DNA of 64,000 nt from Candidatus Omnitrophota bacterium (GCA_016196565.1 JACPXK010000034.1:51288-115287), one strand, 5' to 3'. Counted from the stretch's first letter, positions 52,908 through 61,286 are shown. The notes: generated from the sequence alone by a model not told the origin. Made by a program: numbers and translations.

Positions 52908-54035
52908 CTAGCGCCATTTTGTTTCAGCCTTCGTAAGCGCGAGCCTCATCGCGTCAAAAAGTATTCCCATTAAAAATAGAGCGGCCAGCGGATGCAAAAG
53001 CGCGTAGGCTTTTTTGGCTTTGACGATTCCATTGGCGACGGCACAAATGATCAGAATCATAAAAAGTGTGGCGAGCGGCAGCATCATCCCGTCGGATGCC
53101 CGTGGAATGAATAGGAAGGGAAGGACAGAAAAGATAAAAACACTCATTATTTTTAATGCGAGCTGCCAAGGATTTTTTTCGAAGGCATGAAGAAAAATCC
53201 TCCTCCACCCGCGCCAGATGGATGGAATGGAATCGTACATTCGTGTTCCATAAACTTTGACGCCTAATGCGCATTCGGTGCGTGCCCCGCGTTGTTTGGT
53301 TCTTTTGGCGATCGCGAAATCCTCTAAAAATTCTCCCCGTACCGCTGCGTGCCCTCCAATAGCCTCATAAAGCGAACGTTTCAACATGAGAAATTGGCCG
53401 TTGGCAAAATAGGCCTTGTCCGCGGGATTATTAACCTTTTCCATGGGAAACCAAAGCCCCAAATAACTCATGGCGCAAGGCTGAATGAAATATTCCATGA
53501 AACTTCCGGCGATGCATCGGGGAAGGAGAGTGAGAAGATCAAGCTGGCGGGACAAGGCATGATGCAAGGATTGAGAGAGCGAATAAGGCTCGTGCCGGGT
53601 ATCGGCATCGGTAAAAAGAAACCACTGGCCTTTGGCGGCGGGGATGGCCGAGTGAAGGGCGAAATTTTTTCCGGTCCATCCCGCAGGAGTCGGGGGGGCA
53701 TTCAAGGAAATCAATTTTTGATTTTTAAGTTCTTCGATAATTTGGCCGGTCCGGTCGCTTGAATTATCATTAACCACAATAACTTCGAAGGCAGGATAAT
53801 CTTGCGCCAGAAGGGCTTTTAAGCAGGCGGCAATATTTTTCTCTTCATTTTTGGCGGGCACGATGATCGAAACAAAGGGAGGATTAGAAATGGCGGCTTT
53901 AGGCTTATTAGTAATGGCCGGCATTTGCCAAATCGCTTGCAGGGCGCGCCAACTGCGGTAAATCCAAACGCAAAAGACCAGCCCATAAAATAAAATCCAC
54001 GGATTCAATATCCTCTCCATAATGGCCGAAATCAT
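52908..54035 (-). CDS. Family 2 glycosyltransferase, membrane-bound (HpnB/CrtQ-like)
   Basis: 375 residues from ATG 54035 (a TTG at 54050 and an ATG at 54020 are alternatives). One N-terminal helix, a GT-A domain with VSIIVPAKNEEKNIAACLKA, VIVVNDNSSDRT, LFTDADTRH (DxD), GEFLEDFAIAKR and GWRRIF (the Q/RxxRW-like site), and three C-terminal helices. It is convergent with the reductase gene, 4 bases from its stop, and divergent from the exporter. A role in glycosylating the lipid made by the operon is inferred from position only. Confidence 0.8.
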   Translation of the reverse strand: MISAIMERILNPWILFYGLVFCVWIYRSWRALQAIWQMPAITNKPKAAISNPPFVSIIVPAKNEEKNIAACLKALLAQDYPAFEVIVVNDNSSDRTGQIIEELKNQKLISLNAPPTPAGWTGKNFALHSAIPAAKGQWFLFTDADTRHEPYSLSQSLHHALSRQLDLLTLLPRCIAGSFMEYFIQPCAMSYLGLWFPMEKVNNPADKAYFANGQFLMLKRSLYEAIGGHAAVRGEFLEDFAIAKRTKQRGARTECALGVKVYGTRMYDSIPSIWRGWRRIFLHAFEKNPWQLALKIMSVFIFSVLPFLFIPRASDGMMLPLATLFMILIICAVANGIVKAKKAYALLHPLAALFLMGILFDAMRLALTKAETKWR

Positions 54036-54047
54036 AGCATGGTGTTT

Positions 54048-54097
54048 CAAAAGGGGCCAGGCCCCTTTTGACCAATTCCGTCAGCGCTGACGGAATT
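54048..54097. repeat. Two perfect palindromes between GT2 and the exporter
   Basis: 54048-54070 pairs CAAAAGGGGCC with GGCCCCTTTTG around one base; 54074-54097 is a 24-bp perfect palindrome AATTCCGTCAGC/GCTGACGGAATT. A fragment of the GGTACC repeat follows at 54112-54124. They fill the 98-bp divergent gap, where both genes must start, so they may act as operators or be mobile palindromes. Confidence 0.85.
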
Positions 54098-54133
54098 CAA
54101 AAAACAAATAGTACCGGGGTACCTTCTAAATCT

Positions 54134-56437
54134 ATGTTTAAAAAGTTGGCTGAAATCGTCCTTGTCCTGAAATGGCCGCTCGTTTTGTCCATGATGCTTG
54201 TTTCGCTTCTTACCGGTTATGCGGTTTTTAAGCTTCGCATCGATCCTTCCGTAGAAACGCTTTTCGACAAACGTTCTCCGGAATATCAATATTACCGTAC
54301 CTTTACCGAGCAATTCGGCAGTGATCAGCTTATTGCCGTTGCTATGCGCACGCATGACCTTTTTGAAATTCAGAATCTGCGCAAACTTAAATACCTGACC
54401 GGTGAGATTTCGAAATTTAAAAATGTGGAACGGGTGCTCAGCCTTGCCAATGTCAAAGACATTCAGCACAAATTTTTAGGAGTCAAAGTCATCCCGCTTT
54501 TAAAAGACGTCTTTCAAGGAGAAAAAAATCCGGCAGAAGTCCGGGGCGACATTCTTCGCGATGAATTTTATGTCCATAATCTGGTTTCTCCCGACGGCAA
54601 GGTGGCGACCATCCTGATTTATTTAAAACCATCAACCGGCGAGAAACAGCGCGGCAGCAGTAAGGGGTTAGTGATTGAAAAATTAAAGAACCTGCTTGAT
54701 GCTCATGAAGATTTCGGGGTTAAATTTTATATGGCGGGGGCTCCGGTGGAGCATTATGAATTTGTCCGCCTTATCCGCAGGGATCAATTTGTTTTTGTTC
54801 CGCTTATCGTTATCCTCTTAATCGTGACAACCATGGTGATTTACCGCAGTTTTTCCTGCATGGTTTTGTCCATGACGATCGTTTCTGTCTCTTTGATTTG
54901 GACCATGGGGACGATATCGCTGGTGGGTCAGGAAATGAATCTTGTGACTTCGCTTCTGGCGCCTGTCGTGATGATTGTGGCCATTGCGAATACCATCCAC
55001 ATTATGAATTTATTTTTGGAATTGCGGCCGCATCATCCAAGCTTGCGCAAATCGGTCGTGATGACCATGGAGCATCTTGGGATTCCCAATTTTTTGACGA
55101 ATATCACAACCGTGCTTGGATTTGTCTCATTGGCTTTTAATCCTATTCCGGCTATTCAAAGTTTCGGGATTTTTGCGGCATTGGGCACCTTTTATTCCTA
55201 TGTCGCGCAAATGCTGCTTACCCCCATCCTTCTTCCTATTTTGCCTTACCGCCGGCCGGTAGATGCTTTTGATGAAAAGAATTTTTTTAACCGGGTCCTT
55301 GTGGGATTTATCGAAAAATTTGAATTCCGGTGGAAATGGCTGATTCTTTTGGCGACGATTGTGATTACCGTTTTTTCAATTCAAGGCATTTCCAAGCTGA
55401 GGATTGATACAAGCCTGATCAAGCAATTAAAACCCGATTCCGAGCTGGCAATTTCCACGCGTTTTATCGATGAAAATTTGACAGGGATTTATTCGCTTGG
55501 TTTTGTAATTAAACGTAAGGATAACAAAAGTCTTGTGGATTATGAAACCCTTAAACAGATTGATCAAGTTAAAGAATTTCTGGAATCCAAACCGGAAATT
55601 TCCAATGTCAACAGCGTGACTACACTCATTAAAAAAATCAACAAGGCCAGGGAGGGGGAAGATAAGGATTATGTGATTCCTGATGACCAGGATCAGCTGG
55701 GCCGTTATTTCAAAGGAATGGCAAAATCCAATGACCCTCAGCTTTGGGCCATGATCACAAAAGATTTTAAAGAAGCCCGCTTAGACGCCCGTATGCATGC
55801 TGTGGGAACTCAGGCGGGAGCTTTATTGGAAAAAGAGGCGCGGGAGTATCTGGATAAAACCTTGGGACGGGATTTTAACTATCAATTAACGGGCAATGTG
55901 GTGCTTTTGGGGAAAATGGCGGAAAACTTGGTGCATAATCAAATGGTCGGCTTTATTTTCAGTTTTTTGTCGATTCTCTCGGTCATCGTGATATTTTTCC
56001 GTTCTTTTACCATGGGGCTTTTGGCGGCGATTCCCAATATGCTGCCCATACTCGCAATTTATGGATTGATGGGAATGTTTTCCATTGAACTCTCAACCCC
56101 GACCGCTATGATCTCCAGCATTGTGTTAGGGATGGTGGTGGATGCTTCCATTCATTTTCTCCACCGCTTTCGTTACGAATTTTCCCAGCGTCATAATTAC
56201 CTGCAATCCCTGCATCATACCTACCGGAACGTCGGCCAAGCCCTTTTTGTTTCGACCATGATTTTGGCGGTGGGTTTTGCCTCAAGCGTTTTTGCCAGTT
56301 TTCGTCCTACCGTTCACTTCGGAGTATTGACCAGCTGTACGATAGTTTTTGCTCTAATTTGCACGCTATTGCTACTTCCTGTTTTTATTATTATCTTCAA
56401 ACCCTTTGGCCGCCAGCGACTTTTTAAATTGCGTTGA
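54134..56437 (+). CDS. RND/MMPL-family lipid exporter
   Basis: 767 residues from ATG 54134; the frame extends upstream to a TTG but only through the palindromes. Twelve membrane helices in two sets of 1+5, each after a large periplasmic loop (residues about 35-210 and 430-630), as in MMPL and HpnN-like proteins. Typical blocks: RIDPSVETLFDKRSPEYQYY after helix 1, and NLVTSLLAPVVMIVAIANTIH and PTAMISSIVLGMVVDASIHF in the helical bundles. MMPL proteins export hydrophobic products such as hopanoids, mycolate precursors and aryl-polyene lipids, which fits the neighbouring synthesis genes. Confidence 0.88.
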   Translation: MFKKLAEIVLVLKWPLVLSMMLVSLLTGYAVFKLRIDPSVETLFDKRSPEYQYYRTFTEQFGSDQLIAVAMRTHDLFEIQNLRKLKYLTGEISKFKNVERVLSLANVKDIQHKFLGVKVIPLLKDVFQGEKNPAEVRGDILRDEFYVHNLVSPDGKVATILIYLKPSTGEKQRGSSKGLVIEKLKNLLDAHEDFGVKFYMAGAPVEHYEFVRLIRRDQFVFVPLIVILLIVTTMVIYRSFSCMVLSMTIVSVSLIWTMGTISLVGQEMNLVTSLLAPVVMIVAIANTIHIMNLFLELRPHHPSLRKSVVMTMEHLGIPNFLTNITTVLGFVSLAFNPIPAIQSFGIFAALGTFYSYVAQMLLTPILLPILPYRRPVDAFDEKNFFNRVLVGFIEKFEFRWKWLILLATIVITVFSIQGISKLRIDTSLIKQLKPDSELAISTRFIDENLTGIYSLGFVIKRKDNKSLVDYETLKQIDQVKEFLESKPEISNVNSVTTLIKKINKAREGEDKDYVIPDDQDQLGRYFKGMAKSNDPQLWAMITKDFKEARLDARMHAVGTQAGALLEKEAREYLDKTLGRDFNYQLTGNVVLLGKMAENLVHNQMVGFIFSFLSILSVIVIFFRSFTMGLLAAIPNMLPILAIYGLMGMFSIELSTPTAMISSIVLGMVVDASIHFLHRFRYEFSQRHNYLQSLHHTYRNVGQALFVSTMILAVGFASSVFASFRPTVHFGVLTSCTIVFALICTLLLLPVFIIIFKPFGRQRLFKLR

Positions 56438-56462
56438 CACCCCCTCCTTAGGCCATTAAGAT
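56434..56462 (+). promoter_or_regulatory. Promoter of the yicC-gmk-rpoZ-coaBC operon
   Basis: TTGACA (overlapping the exporter stop), 17 bp, TAAGAT. Leader about 44 bases. A second weaker TTGACT lies at 56465. Confidence 0.55.
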
Positions 56463-56512
56463 ACTTGACTTTCCACATTGAAAATACCTAAAAGGATATC
56501 TCGATTAGCTTT

Positions 56513-57394
56513 ATGATTCGAAGTATGACGGCTTTTGTCCGGGAAGCGGCATCCCCTAAAGAAAGTGACTGGGTAGTCGAGATACGCTCGCTCAATCATC
56601 GCTATTTTGAATTTTCCATGAAAACGCCGGCCGTCTTATTTCCTTTGGAAAACCGGATCCGGGATTTAGTCCAAGAAAAAATCAAACGCGGTAAGGTGAC
56701 TCTTTCCATTAGCCATAATAGCGAAGCCCCGGAAGCAGGGGATTTGAAGCTCAATGAAGAAGTGGTGGCCCGCTACCTTAAGGCGATTCGAACACTTAAA
56801 AAGCGTTTCAAAATGAAGGCCGAGGTATCGGTTCAAGATATTTTAGGACTTCCGGAAGTTTTTAAAGTCGAGAATGGCCGGGAAGAAAATCCCGAAAAGA
56901 TTTGGCATAAACTTGAAAAAGCCTTAAAGCATATGCTCGAAAATGCCAGCCGTGTTAAAGAAAGGGAAGGCAAAAAGCTTGCGGAAGATATGGCGATGCG
57001 GCTTGATAAGATTGAAAAGGCGACACGTCAGATTGAACAGCATGCGTCCGGACATAAAGAACGGTACTTTAACAAATTAAGCGAAAGGGTCAGCCAGATC
57101 CTGGATGACCGCGAAATCGACAAGGAAAGGGTTTCGCGGGAAGTTGCCTTCCTTGCGGAGCGAAGCGATATTACGGAAGAAATCGTCCGGATGAAAAGTC
57201 ATTTGGAACTATTCCGCAGCCGGCTGCGGATTTCCACGGAAGTGGGAAGGGAGCTCGATTTTCTCTGCCAGGAAATGCTTCGCGAAATCAATACCATGGG
57301 AGCCAAATCGCAATTTTTCGAGATTTCAAAAGAAACGGTTTTCATTAAAGGCGAGCTTGAAAAAATCCGAGAACAAGTCCAAAACATCGAATAA
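56513..57394 (+). CDS. yicC: YicC-family endoribonuclease
   Basis: 293 residues starting MIRSMTAFVREA, then VEIRSLNHRYFEF and LENRIRDLVQEKIKRGKVTLSI, the YicC N-terminal domain, and the C-terminal DUF1732 with VAFLAERSDITEEIVRMKSHL and LDFLCQEMLREINTMGAKS. YicC is a stress-related RNase. Its 3' end overlaps the open frame of gmk. The order yicC-gmk-rpoZ-coaBC is widely conserved in bacteria. Confidence 0.92.
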   Translation: MIRSMTAFVREAASPKESDWVVEIRSLNHRYFEFSMKTPAVLFPLENRIRDLVQEKIKRGKVTLSISHNSEAPEAGDLKLNEEVVARYLKAIRTLKKRFKMKAEVSVQDILGLPEVFKVENGREENPEKIWHKLEKALKHMLENASRVKEREGKKLAEDMAMRLDKIEKATRQIEQHASGHKERYFNKLSERVSQILDDREIDKERVSREVAFLAERSDITEEIVRMKSHLELFRSRLRISTEVGRELDFLCQEMLREINTMGAKSQFFEISKETVFIKGELEKIREQVQNIE

Positions 57395-57422
57395 AGAATT
57401 ATCCTCTTCAGGAGAAGGGGTT

Positions 57423-57980
57423 TTGGTGATTGTTTCCGCTCCTTCCGGATGCGGTAAGACCACCCTTGTCGAGCGGCTTTTGAAGCGTCATCCCGATTGG
57501 GTCCGTTCCATTTCCATGACCACGCGTCAGCCGCGCATGGGAGAAAAAAACGGAGAAGATTATTTTTTTGTGACTTCCAAGCAATTTGAAGAAGCCCAAA
57601 AAAATGATGAGCTGTTGGAATCGGCGACTGTTTTTGATCATGCTTACGGGACGCCTAAAAATTTTGTTTTGGATTCTTTGAAAAAAGGCCATCATGTTCT
57701 TATGGCCATTGATGTTCAAGGGGCGAAAAAGGCCAAGAAGGCAATGGGTAAAACAGCCCGGGTCTTGACCTTGTTTGTTTTGCCGCCGTCGGTAAAAGTC
57801 TTGCGCGAAAGGTTGGAAGGCCGTAAAACCGAGTCTCCGGAAGAAATTCAGCGGCGGATTGAAATTGCGCAGGATGAAATTAAAGAGGCTTCTTTTTATG
57901 ATCATACCGTTGTGAATCAAAATCTTGAAGAAACGGTTCATGAAATTGAAGATTTGATTGAAAAATTCCAAAAAGGATAA
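57423..57980 (+). CDS. gmk: Guanylate kinase
   Basis: About 185 residues. P-loop VSAPSGCGKTTLVERLL, then SMTTRQPRMGEKNGEDYFFV (GMP site), and AIDVQGAKKAKK, FVLPPSVKVLRERL and DHTVVNQNLEETV. It makes GDP from GMP and ATP. The frame is open to a TTG at 57357 inside yicC, but GGAGAAGG at 57411-57418 places the start at TTG 57423 or GTG 57426, which matches the family N-terminus. Confidence 0.93.
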   Translation: MVIVSAPSGCGKTTLVERLLKRHPDWVRSISMTTRQPRMGEKNGEDYFFVTSKQFEEAQKNDELLESATVFDHAYGTPKNFVLDSLKKGHHVLMAIDVQGAKKAKKAMGKTARVLTLFVLPPSVKVLRERLEGRKTESPEEIQRRIEIAQDEIKEASFYDHTVVNQNLEETVHEIEDLIEKFQKG

Positions 57981-57992
57981 GGAGAAAAAACC

Positions 57993-58214
57993 ATGCCGTA
58001 CGTACCGCTTCAAAAATTAGTGAAAGAAAAATCGTCGAGCCTCTTCAAGCTTGTACTACTTGCCGCAGCTCGCGCCAATGAATTAGCCCAAGGGGCGCAG
58101 CCTCTTTTGAAATCCAAGTCCAAAAAAGTTTCAACCATTGCGCTTGAGGAAATTTCTGCCGGAAAGGTCAGTTATGAAGAAACTGCTCCCAAAGGAAAAA
58201 AGGCTCAAGGATAA
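57993..58214 (+). CDS. rpoZ: RNA polymerase omega subunit
   Basis: 73 residues, starting MPYVPLQKLVKEK with SSLFKLVLLAAARANELAQG, the omega helix that clamps the beta-prime subunit. SD AAGGAG 8 bases before the ATG. The 3' end overlaps the coaC start by about 40 bases. Confidence 0.9.
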   Translation: MPYVPLQKLVKEKSSSLFKLVLLAAARANELAQGAQPLLKSKSKKVSTIALEEISAGKVSYEETAPKGKKAQG

Positions 58215-58761
58215 AGTCGTACTCCACGTTCTTACGGGGAGTATTGCCGCCTACAAAACAGGAGATTTGATCGAAGCCCTTCGCGGGGAAGGGGCGCGGG
58301 TGATTTGTGTCATGACAGAATCCGCCAAAAAATTTATCACGCCGCTTACCCTACGCGCCATTAGCGGGAACCCTGTTTATCATGATTTTTTTTCACCCGA
58401 CACTCCTTATGACGTGCTGCATACTTCCCTGGCCGAACAAGCCGATTTGATTTTGGTGGCGCCGGCTTCGGCCAATTTTATTGCCCGGCTTGCCGCCGGA
58501 ATGGCGGATGATTTGGCCAGCTGCACCATTCTTGCAGCCCGCTCGCCGGTTGCGATTGCCCCGGCCATGAATGATCAAATGTATGCCCATCCTTTGACGC
58601 AAAAAAATATTCAAATTTTGAAAAGCATTTCCTACCACTTTATCGATCCGGTCAAAGGTCATTTGGTTTGCGGCAAAGAAGCGCTCGGACATATTTCGGG
58701 CCGGCCCCACGCGCGAAATGCTCGATCCGGTCCGGTTTTTATCCAATCTTTCTACCGGTGA
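58174..58761 (+). CDS. coaBC: CoaBC: phosphopantothenoylcysteine decarboxylase part, frameshifted end
   Basis: Flavoprotein half (CoaC) of the bifunctional coenzyme A enzyme. ATG 58174 has GGAAAGG 6 bases upstream. Visible motifs: GSIAAYKTGDLIEALR, active-site HTSLAEQADL, APASANFIARLAAGMADDL, PAMNDQMYAHP and the substrate-flap cysteine in KGHLVCGKEALG. After ALGHIS (about nt 58696) the frame continues out of register for 21 codons. One G fewer in GGG at 58698-58700 would join it directly to AGPTRE of CoaB. In addition about 28 residues of the normal linker (after GxGRM) are missing. Confidence 0.85.
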   Translation: MKKLLPKEKRLKDKVVLHVLTGSIAAYKTGDLIEALRGEGARVICVMTESAKKFITPLTLRAISGNPVYHDFFSPDTPYDVLHTSLAEQADLILVAPASANFIARLAAGMADDLASCTILAARSPVAIAPAMNDQMYAHPLTQKNIQILKSISYHFIDPVKGHLVCGKEALGHISGRPHARNARSGPVFIQSFYR

Positions 58762-59314
58762 AATGGGTTACACCTTGGCCCGGGTTGCGCGGCGCATGAA
58801 ACATAAGGTGACACTGATCAGCGGTCCGGTGGCGGTCAAACCCCCCGCCGGCGTCAAATTAATTCGAGTCACGAGCGCACAAGAAATGAAAAAGGCATGC
58901 CGGCGGTACTTTCCCCGGCATGATGTTTTAATCATGACCGCGGCGGTTTGCGATTTTACGGCAGCTTCCAAGCATGCGCATAAAATTCACCGGACTCGCA
59001 CCAAACAACTTCTTTTAAAACAAACTCCGGATATTGTGGCGGGACTGGCCAAAAAAAAAGGAAGCCGGTTAGTGATCGGCTTTTGCCTGGAAACCGAGGA
59101 TTGGCTTCGCCGGGCTAAAGAAAAGCTGAAGCGGAAACATTTAAACGGTATTGTCGCTAATTTTTATAAGTCAGGACGGCATATCCCTTTCGGAGACAGA
59201 AAAATTACCACGGCTTTGATGGGAGCTGATGGGCAGCCGAAAATGCTTATTCGTCAATCCAAAGCAGCCATTTCCCGGAAGCTTTTAGAGTGGATGGAAG
59301 GCCTAAAAAAATAA
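58718..59314 (+). CDS. coaBC: CoaBC: phosphopantothenate-cysteine ligase part, N-terminally truncated
   Basis: 198 residues from an internal ATG. The body is CoaB: MLDPVRFLSNLSTGEMGY, LISGPVAVKPPAGVKLIRV, MTAAVCDFTAASKHAHKI (active Lys), VIGFCLETED, GIVANFYKSG. The conserved AGPTRE lies just upstream in the same frame (from nt 58700) but without a start codon, so the first Rossmann strand is lost if translation begins at 58718. Either a ribosomal frameshift or a sequencing error in GGG joins the halves, or the ligase is damaged. Coenzyme A synthesis is essential, which makes an error or a second copy likely. Confidence 0.8.
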   Translation: MLDPVRFLSNLSTGEMGYTLARVARRMKHKVTLISGPVAVKPPAGVKLIRVTSAQEMKKACRRYFPRHDVLIMTAAVCDFTAASKHAHKIHRTRTKQLLLKQTPDIVAGLAKKKGSRLVIGFCLETEDWLRRAKEKLKRKHLNGIVANFYKSGRHIPFGDRKITTALMGADGQPKMLIRQSKAAISRKLLEWMEGLKK

Positions 59315-59397
59315 TCTCGAAAACTTGGGCGCCTTGCATATAATACTGCATTCTCAAGCTTTTATCTTTGTTAAAACCATTAACAGGAGGATGTTCG

Positions 59398-59871
59398 ATG
59401 AATAAGCATACTTTAAAAATAGGTTCTTGGGTTTTGGCCATGGCTTTTATTTTTGCCGGATGTGCGACGGAAGGTGGGGGGTTATCGGAACGTGAAACCG
59501 GAGCTCTTCTTGGAGGCGGTACCGGTGCTGGTTTGGGTGCCATTATCGGAAGTCAAAGCGGGCATACCGGCGCGGGAACAGCGATCGGGGCCGGAGCCGG
59601 CGCTTTGGCGGGAGCCTTAATCGGCGAATCCGCTCGCCGTCAAAAAGAACAGACCAAAAAAGAAATCCGCCAGGAAATGATGCAGCAGCAATATCAAGGC
59701 CAGTATGCTCCTCAGCCTTACGGGGCGCCTCAGCAGCAACAGCCCTATTATCCGCCGCCGGCGCAAAGTCAGGAAGTTCATACCAAATACAATCCTCGAA
59801 CCGGGCAGACTTTTCCCGACCGTTATAAGTTTGATCCAAATACGGGAGAAGAACTGCAGCCTCTTCGTTGA
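59398..59871 (+). CDS. Glycine-zipper lipoprotein
   Basis: 157 residues from ATG 59398 with AGGAGG at 59385-59390. Lipoprotein signal with lipobox FAGC (about residue 22). Residues 33-80 are a glycine-zipper pair of membrane helices (ALLGGGTGAGLGAIIG; GTAIGAGAGALAGALIG) as in the YMGG/OsmB/SlyB-type outer-membrane proteins. The tail is rich in Q, P and Y (QQQQPYYPPP), ending YNPRTGQTFPDRYKFDP. Probably an outer-membrane lipoprotein that tunes envelope integrity. Confidence 0.8.
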   Translation: MNKHTLKIGSWVLAMAFIFAGCATEGGGLSERETGALLGGGTGAGLGAIIGSQSGHTGAGTAIGAGAGALAGALIGESARRQKEQTKKEIRQEMMQQQYQGQYAPQPYGAPQQQQPYYPPPAQSQEVHTKYNPRTGQTFPDRYKFDPNTGEELQPLR

Positions 59872-59877
59872 TTTATT

Positions 59878-60978
59878 TTGAAAAATAAAAAATTTCGCAG
59901 AATCGGGATTTTGACGGGCGGCGGCGACTGCCCCGGCCTTAACGCCGTCATCCGCGCCGTAACCAAGACCGCCATTTTCGAATATGGGTATGAGGTTTTT
60001 GGCATTGAAGACGGTTATGCCGGCCTGATCGAAAAGCGCGGTTTTTATCTCACCTCAGAAATCGTTTCGGGAATTTTGACTCACGGCGGAACCATTTTAG
60101 GAACTTCCAACCGTTCGAACCCTTTCCGAATTCCCCGGTCTTATGGAAAGCGCATTATTTTCAAAGATGAATCCAAGCGCGCCCTTCATCATTATAAAGA
60201 GTGGGGGCTCGATGCTTTAGTCGTGGTGGGAGGGGACGGAACGCTTACGATCGCTAAACGCTTAGGTGATCTTGGAATCCCTGTGGTCGGAATTCCCAAA
60301 ACCATTGACAATGATATTTCGGGGACGGATTTTTCGTTCGGATTTCATACGGCAGTGACCATTGCGACCGAGGCTTTGGATAGACTTCATACGACTGCGG
60401 CGTCGCATCACCGGGTGATGATTTTAGAAGTAATGGGGAGGAATGCGGGCTGGATTGCTTTACATGCCGGTGTAGCGGGCGGAGCGGATATTATTTTGAT
60501 CCCCGAAATTCCGTTTCAACTGGAATTTATTTTTCAAAAAGTAAAAGCCCGTCTGAATGAAGGTAAGCGGTTTAGTTTGATGATGGTCGCGGAGGGCGCT
60601 TATGAAAAAGGGGGATCGCCGGTGATCAAAAGGAAAGACAAAAAAAATCCGTATCCCATTAAGCTCGGCGGAATTGGAAAACGGCTGGAGGAAAAAATAG
60701 AAAGACTGGCGGATGTGGAAACGCGGGCAGCAGTTTTGGGACATATTCAGCGGGGAGGATCCCCGGTTCCTGTGGACCGCAATTTAGGAACGCTTTTTGG
60801 GAAAGAAGCAGTTCATCTTATTCGTCAGAATCAGTTTGGACGGATGGTTTGTTTGTCCGGCCAGGAAATTAAATCCATCCCATTGGAAAAAGCGATTCGT
60901 TCCCTTAAAATAGTGCCGCGGCATCATCCCTTAATTCAAGCCGCAAGGTCTGTAGGAACATCTTTTGGAGATCGTTAA
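59878..60978 (+). CDS. pfkA: 6-phosphofructokinase (group III type)
   Basis: 366 residues from TTG 59878. RIGILTGGGDCPGLNAVIRA at the N-terminus, VVGGDGTLTIAKRL, GIPKTIDNDISGTDFSFG, MGRNAGWIALHAG, and LGHIQRGGSPVPVDR. Glycine in GGDG (ATP type) together with lysine in PKTIDND (PPi type) is the mixed group III signature, so the phosphoryl donor cannot be fixed from sequence. It commits fructose-6-phosphate to glycolysis. It lies 6 bases after the lipoprotein gene with no SD. Confidence 0.9.
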   Translation: MKNKKFRRIGILTGGGDCPGLNAVIRAVTKTAIFEYGYEVFGIEDGYAGLIEKRGFYLTSEIVSGILTHGGTILGTSNRSNPFRIPRSYGKRIIFKDESKRALHHYKEWGLDALVVVGGDGTLTIAKRLGDLGIPVVGIPKTIDNDISGTDFSFGFHTAVTIATEALDRLHTTAASHHRVMILEVMGRNAGWIALHAGVAGGADIILIPEIPFQLEFIFQKVKARLNEGKRFSLMMVAEGAYEKGGSPVIKRKDKKNPYPIKLGGIGKRLEEKIERLADVETRAAVLGHIQRGGSPVPVDRNLGTLFGKEAVHLIRQNQFGRMVCLSGQEIKSIPLEKAIRSLKIVPRHHPLIQAARSVGTSFGDR

Positions 60979-60993
60979 AGATTTAAAGTTGCA

Positions 60994-61042
60994 CGTCAAA
61001 GACTAATGTCTTTGACGCGCTTGCGGGAACTTGACGTTCCCG
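60994..61042. repeat. Two palindromes between pfkA and tRNA-Cys
   Basis: CGTCAAAGAC-TAAT-GTCTTTGACG (60994-61017) and CGGGAAC-TTGAC-GTTCCCG (61024-61042). No T-run follows, so not a typical terminator, though hairpin 1 may stop or stabilise the pfkA transcript. Same general build as the palindromes inside genes of this window. Confidence 0.8.
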
Positions 61043-61051
61043 TCTTCGCAG

Positions 61052-61123
61052 GGCGCGGTAGCAAAGTGGTAATGCATCGGTCTGCAAAACCGATATACGG
61101 CGGTTCGATTCCGCCCCGCGCCT
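61052..61123 (+). tRNA. tRNA-Cys (GCA)
   Basis: Acceptor GGCGCGG/CCGCGCC, anticodon loop CTGCAAA with GCA, T arm GGCGG-TTCGATT-CCGCC, discriminator T as required for cysteine. No encoded CCA. Confidence 0.95.
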
Positions 61124-61128
61124 CGCAT

Positions 61129-61215
61129 GCCCGGATGGCGGAATGGCAGACGCAACGGACTTAAAATCCGTCGGGGAGTTAAATCCCTGTGCCGGTTCAA
61201 GTCCGGCTCCGGGCA
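61129..61215 (+). tRNA. tRNA-Leu (TAA)
   Basis: Class II tRNA: acceptor GCCCGGA/TCCGGGC, anticodon stem ACGGA/TCCGT with loop CTTAAAA (anticodon TAA), long variable arm, T arm GCCGG-TTCAAGT-CCGGC, discriminator A. It lies 5 bases after tRNA-Cys, so the pair is co-transcribed. TTTTTATT follows. Confidence 0.95.
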
Positions 61216-61286
61216 GTTTTTATTAATAGACTTAATTATGCTTTTTAATAAGATTTAAGTTATTCATATGCAATGAGTTGCATCAT

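Noticed and set aside
54047..54469. Minus-strand open frame across the exporter start
   Set aside because: Overlaps the first 110 codons of the MMPL gene and the palindromes; no family resemblance.
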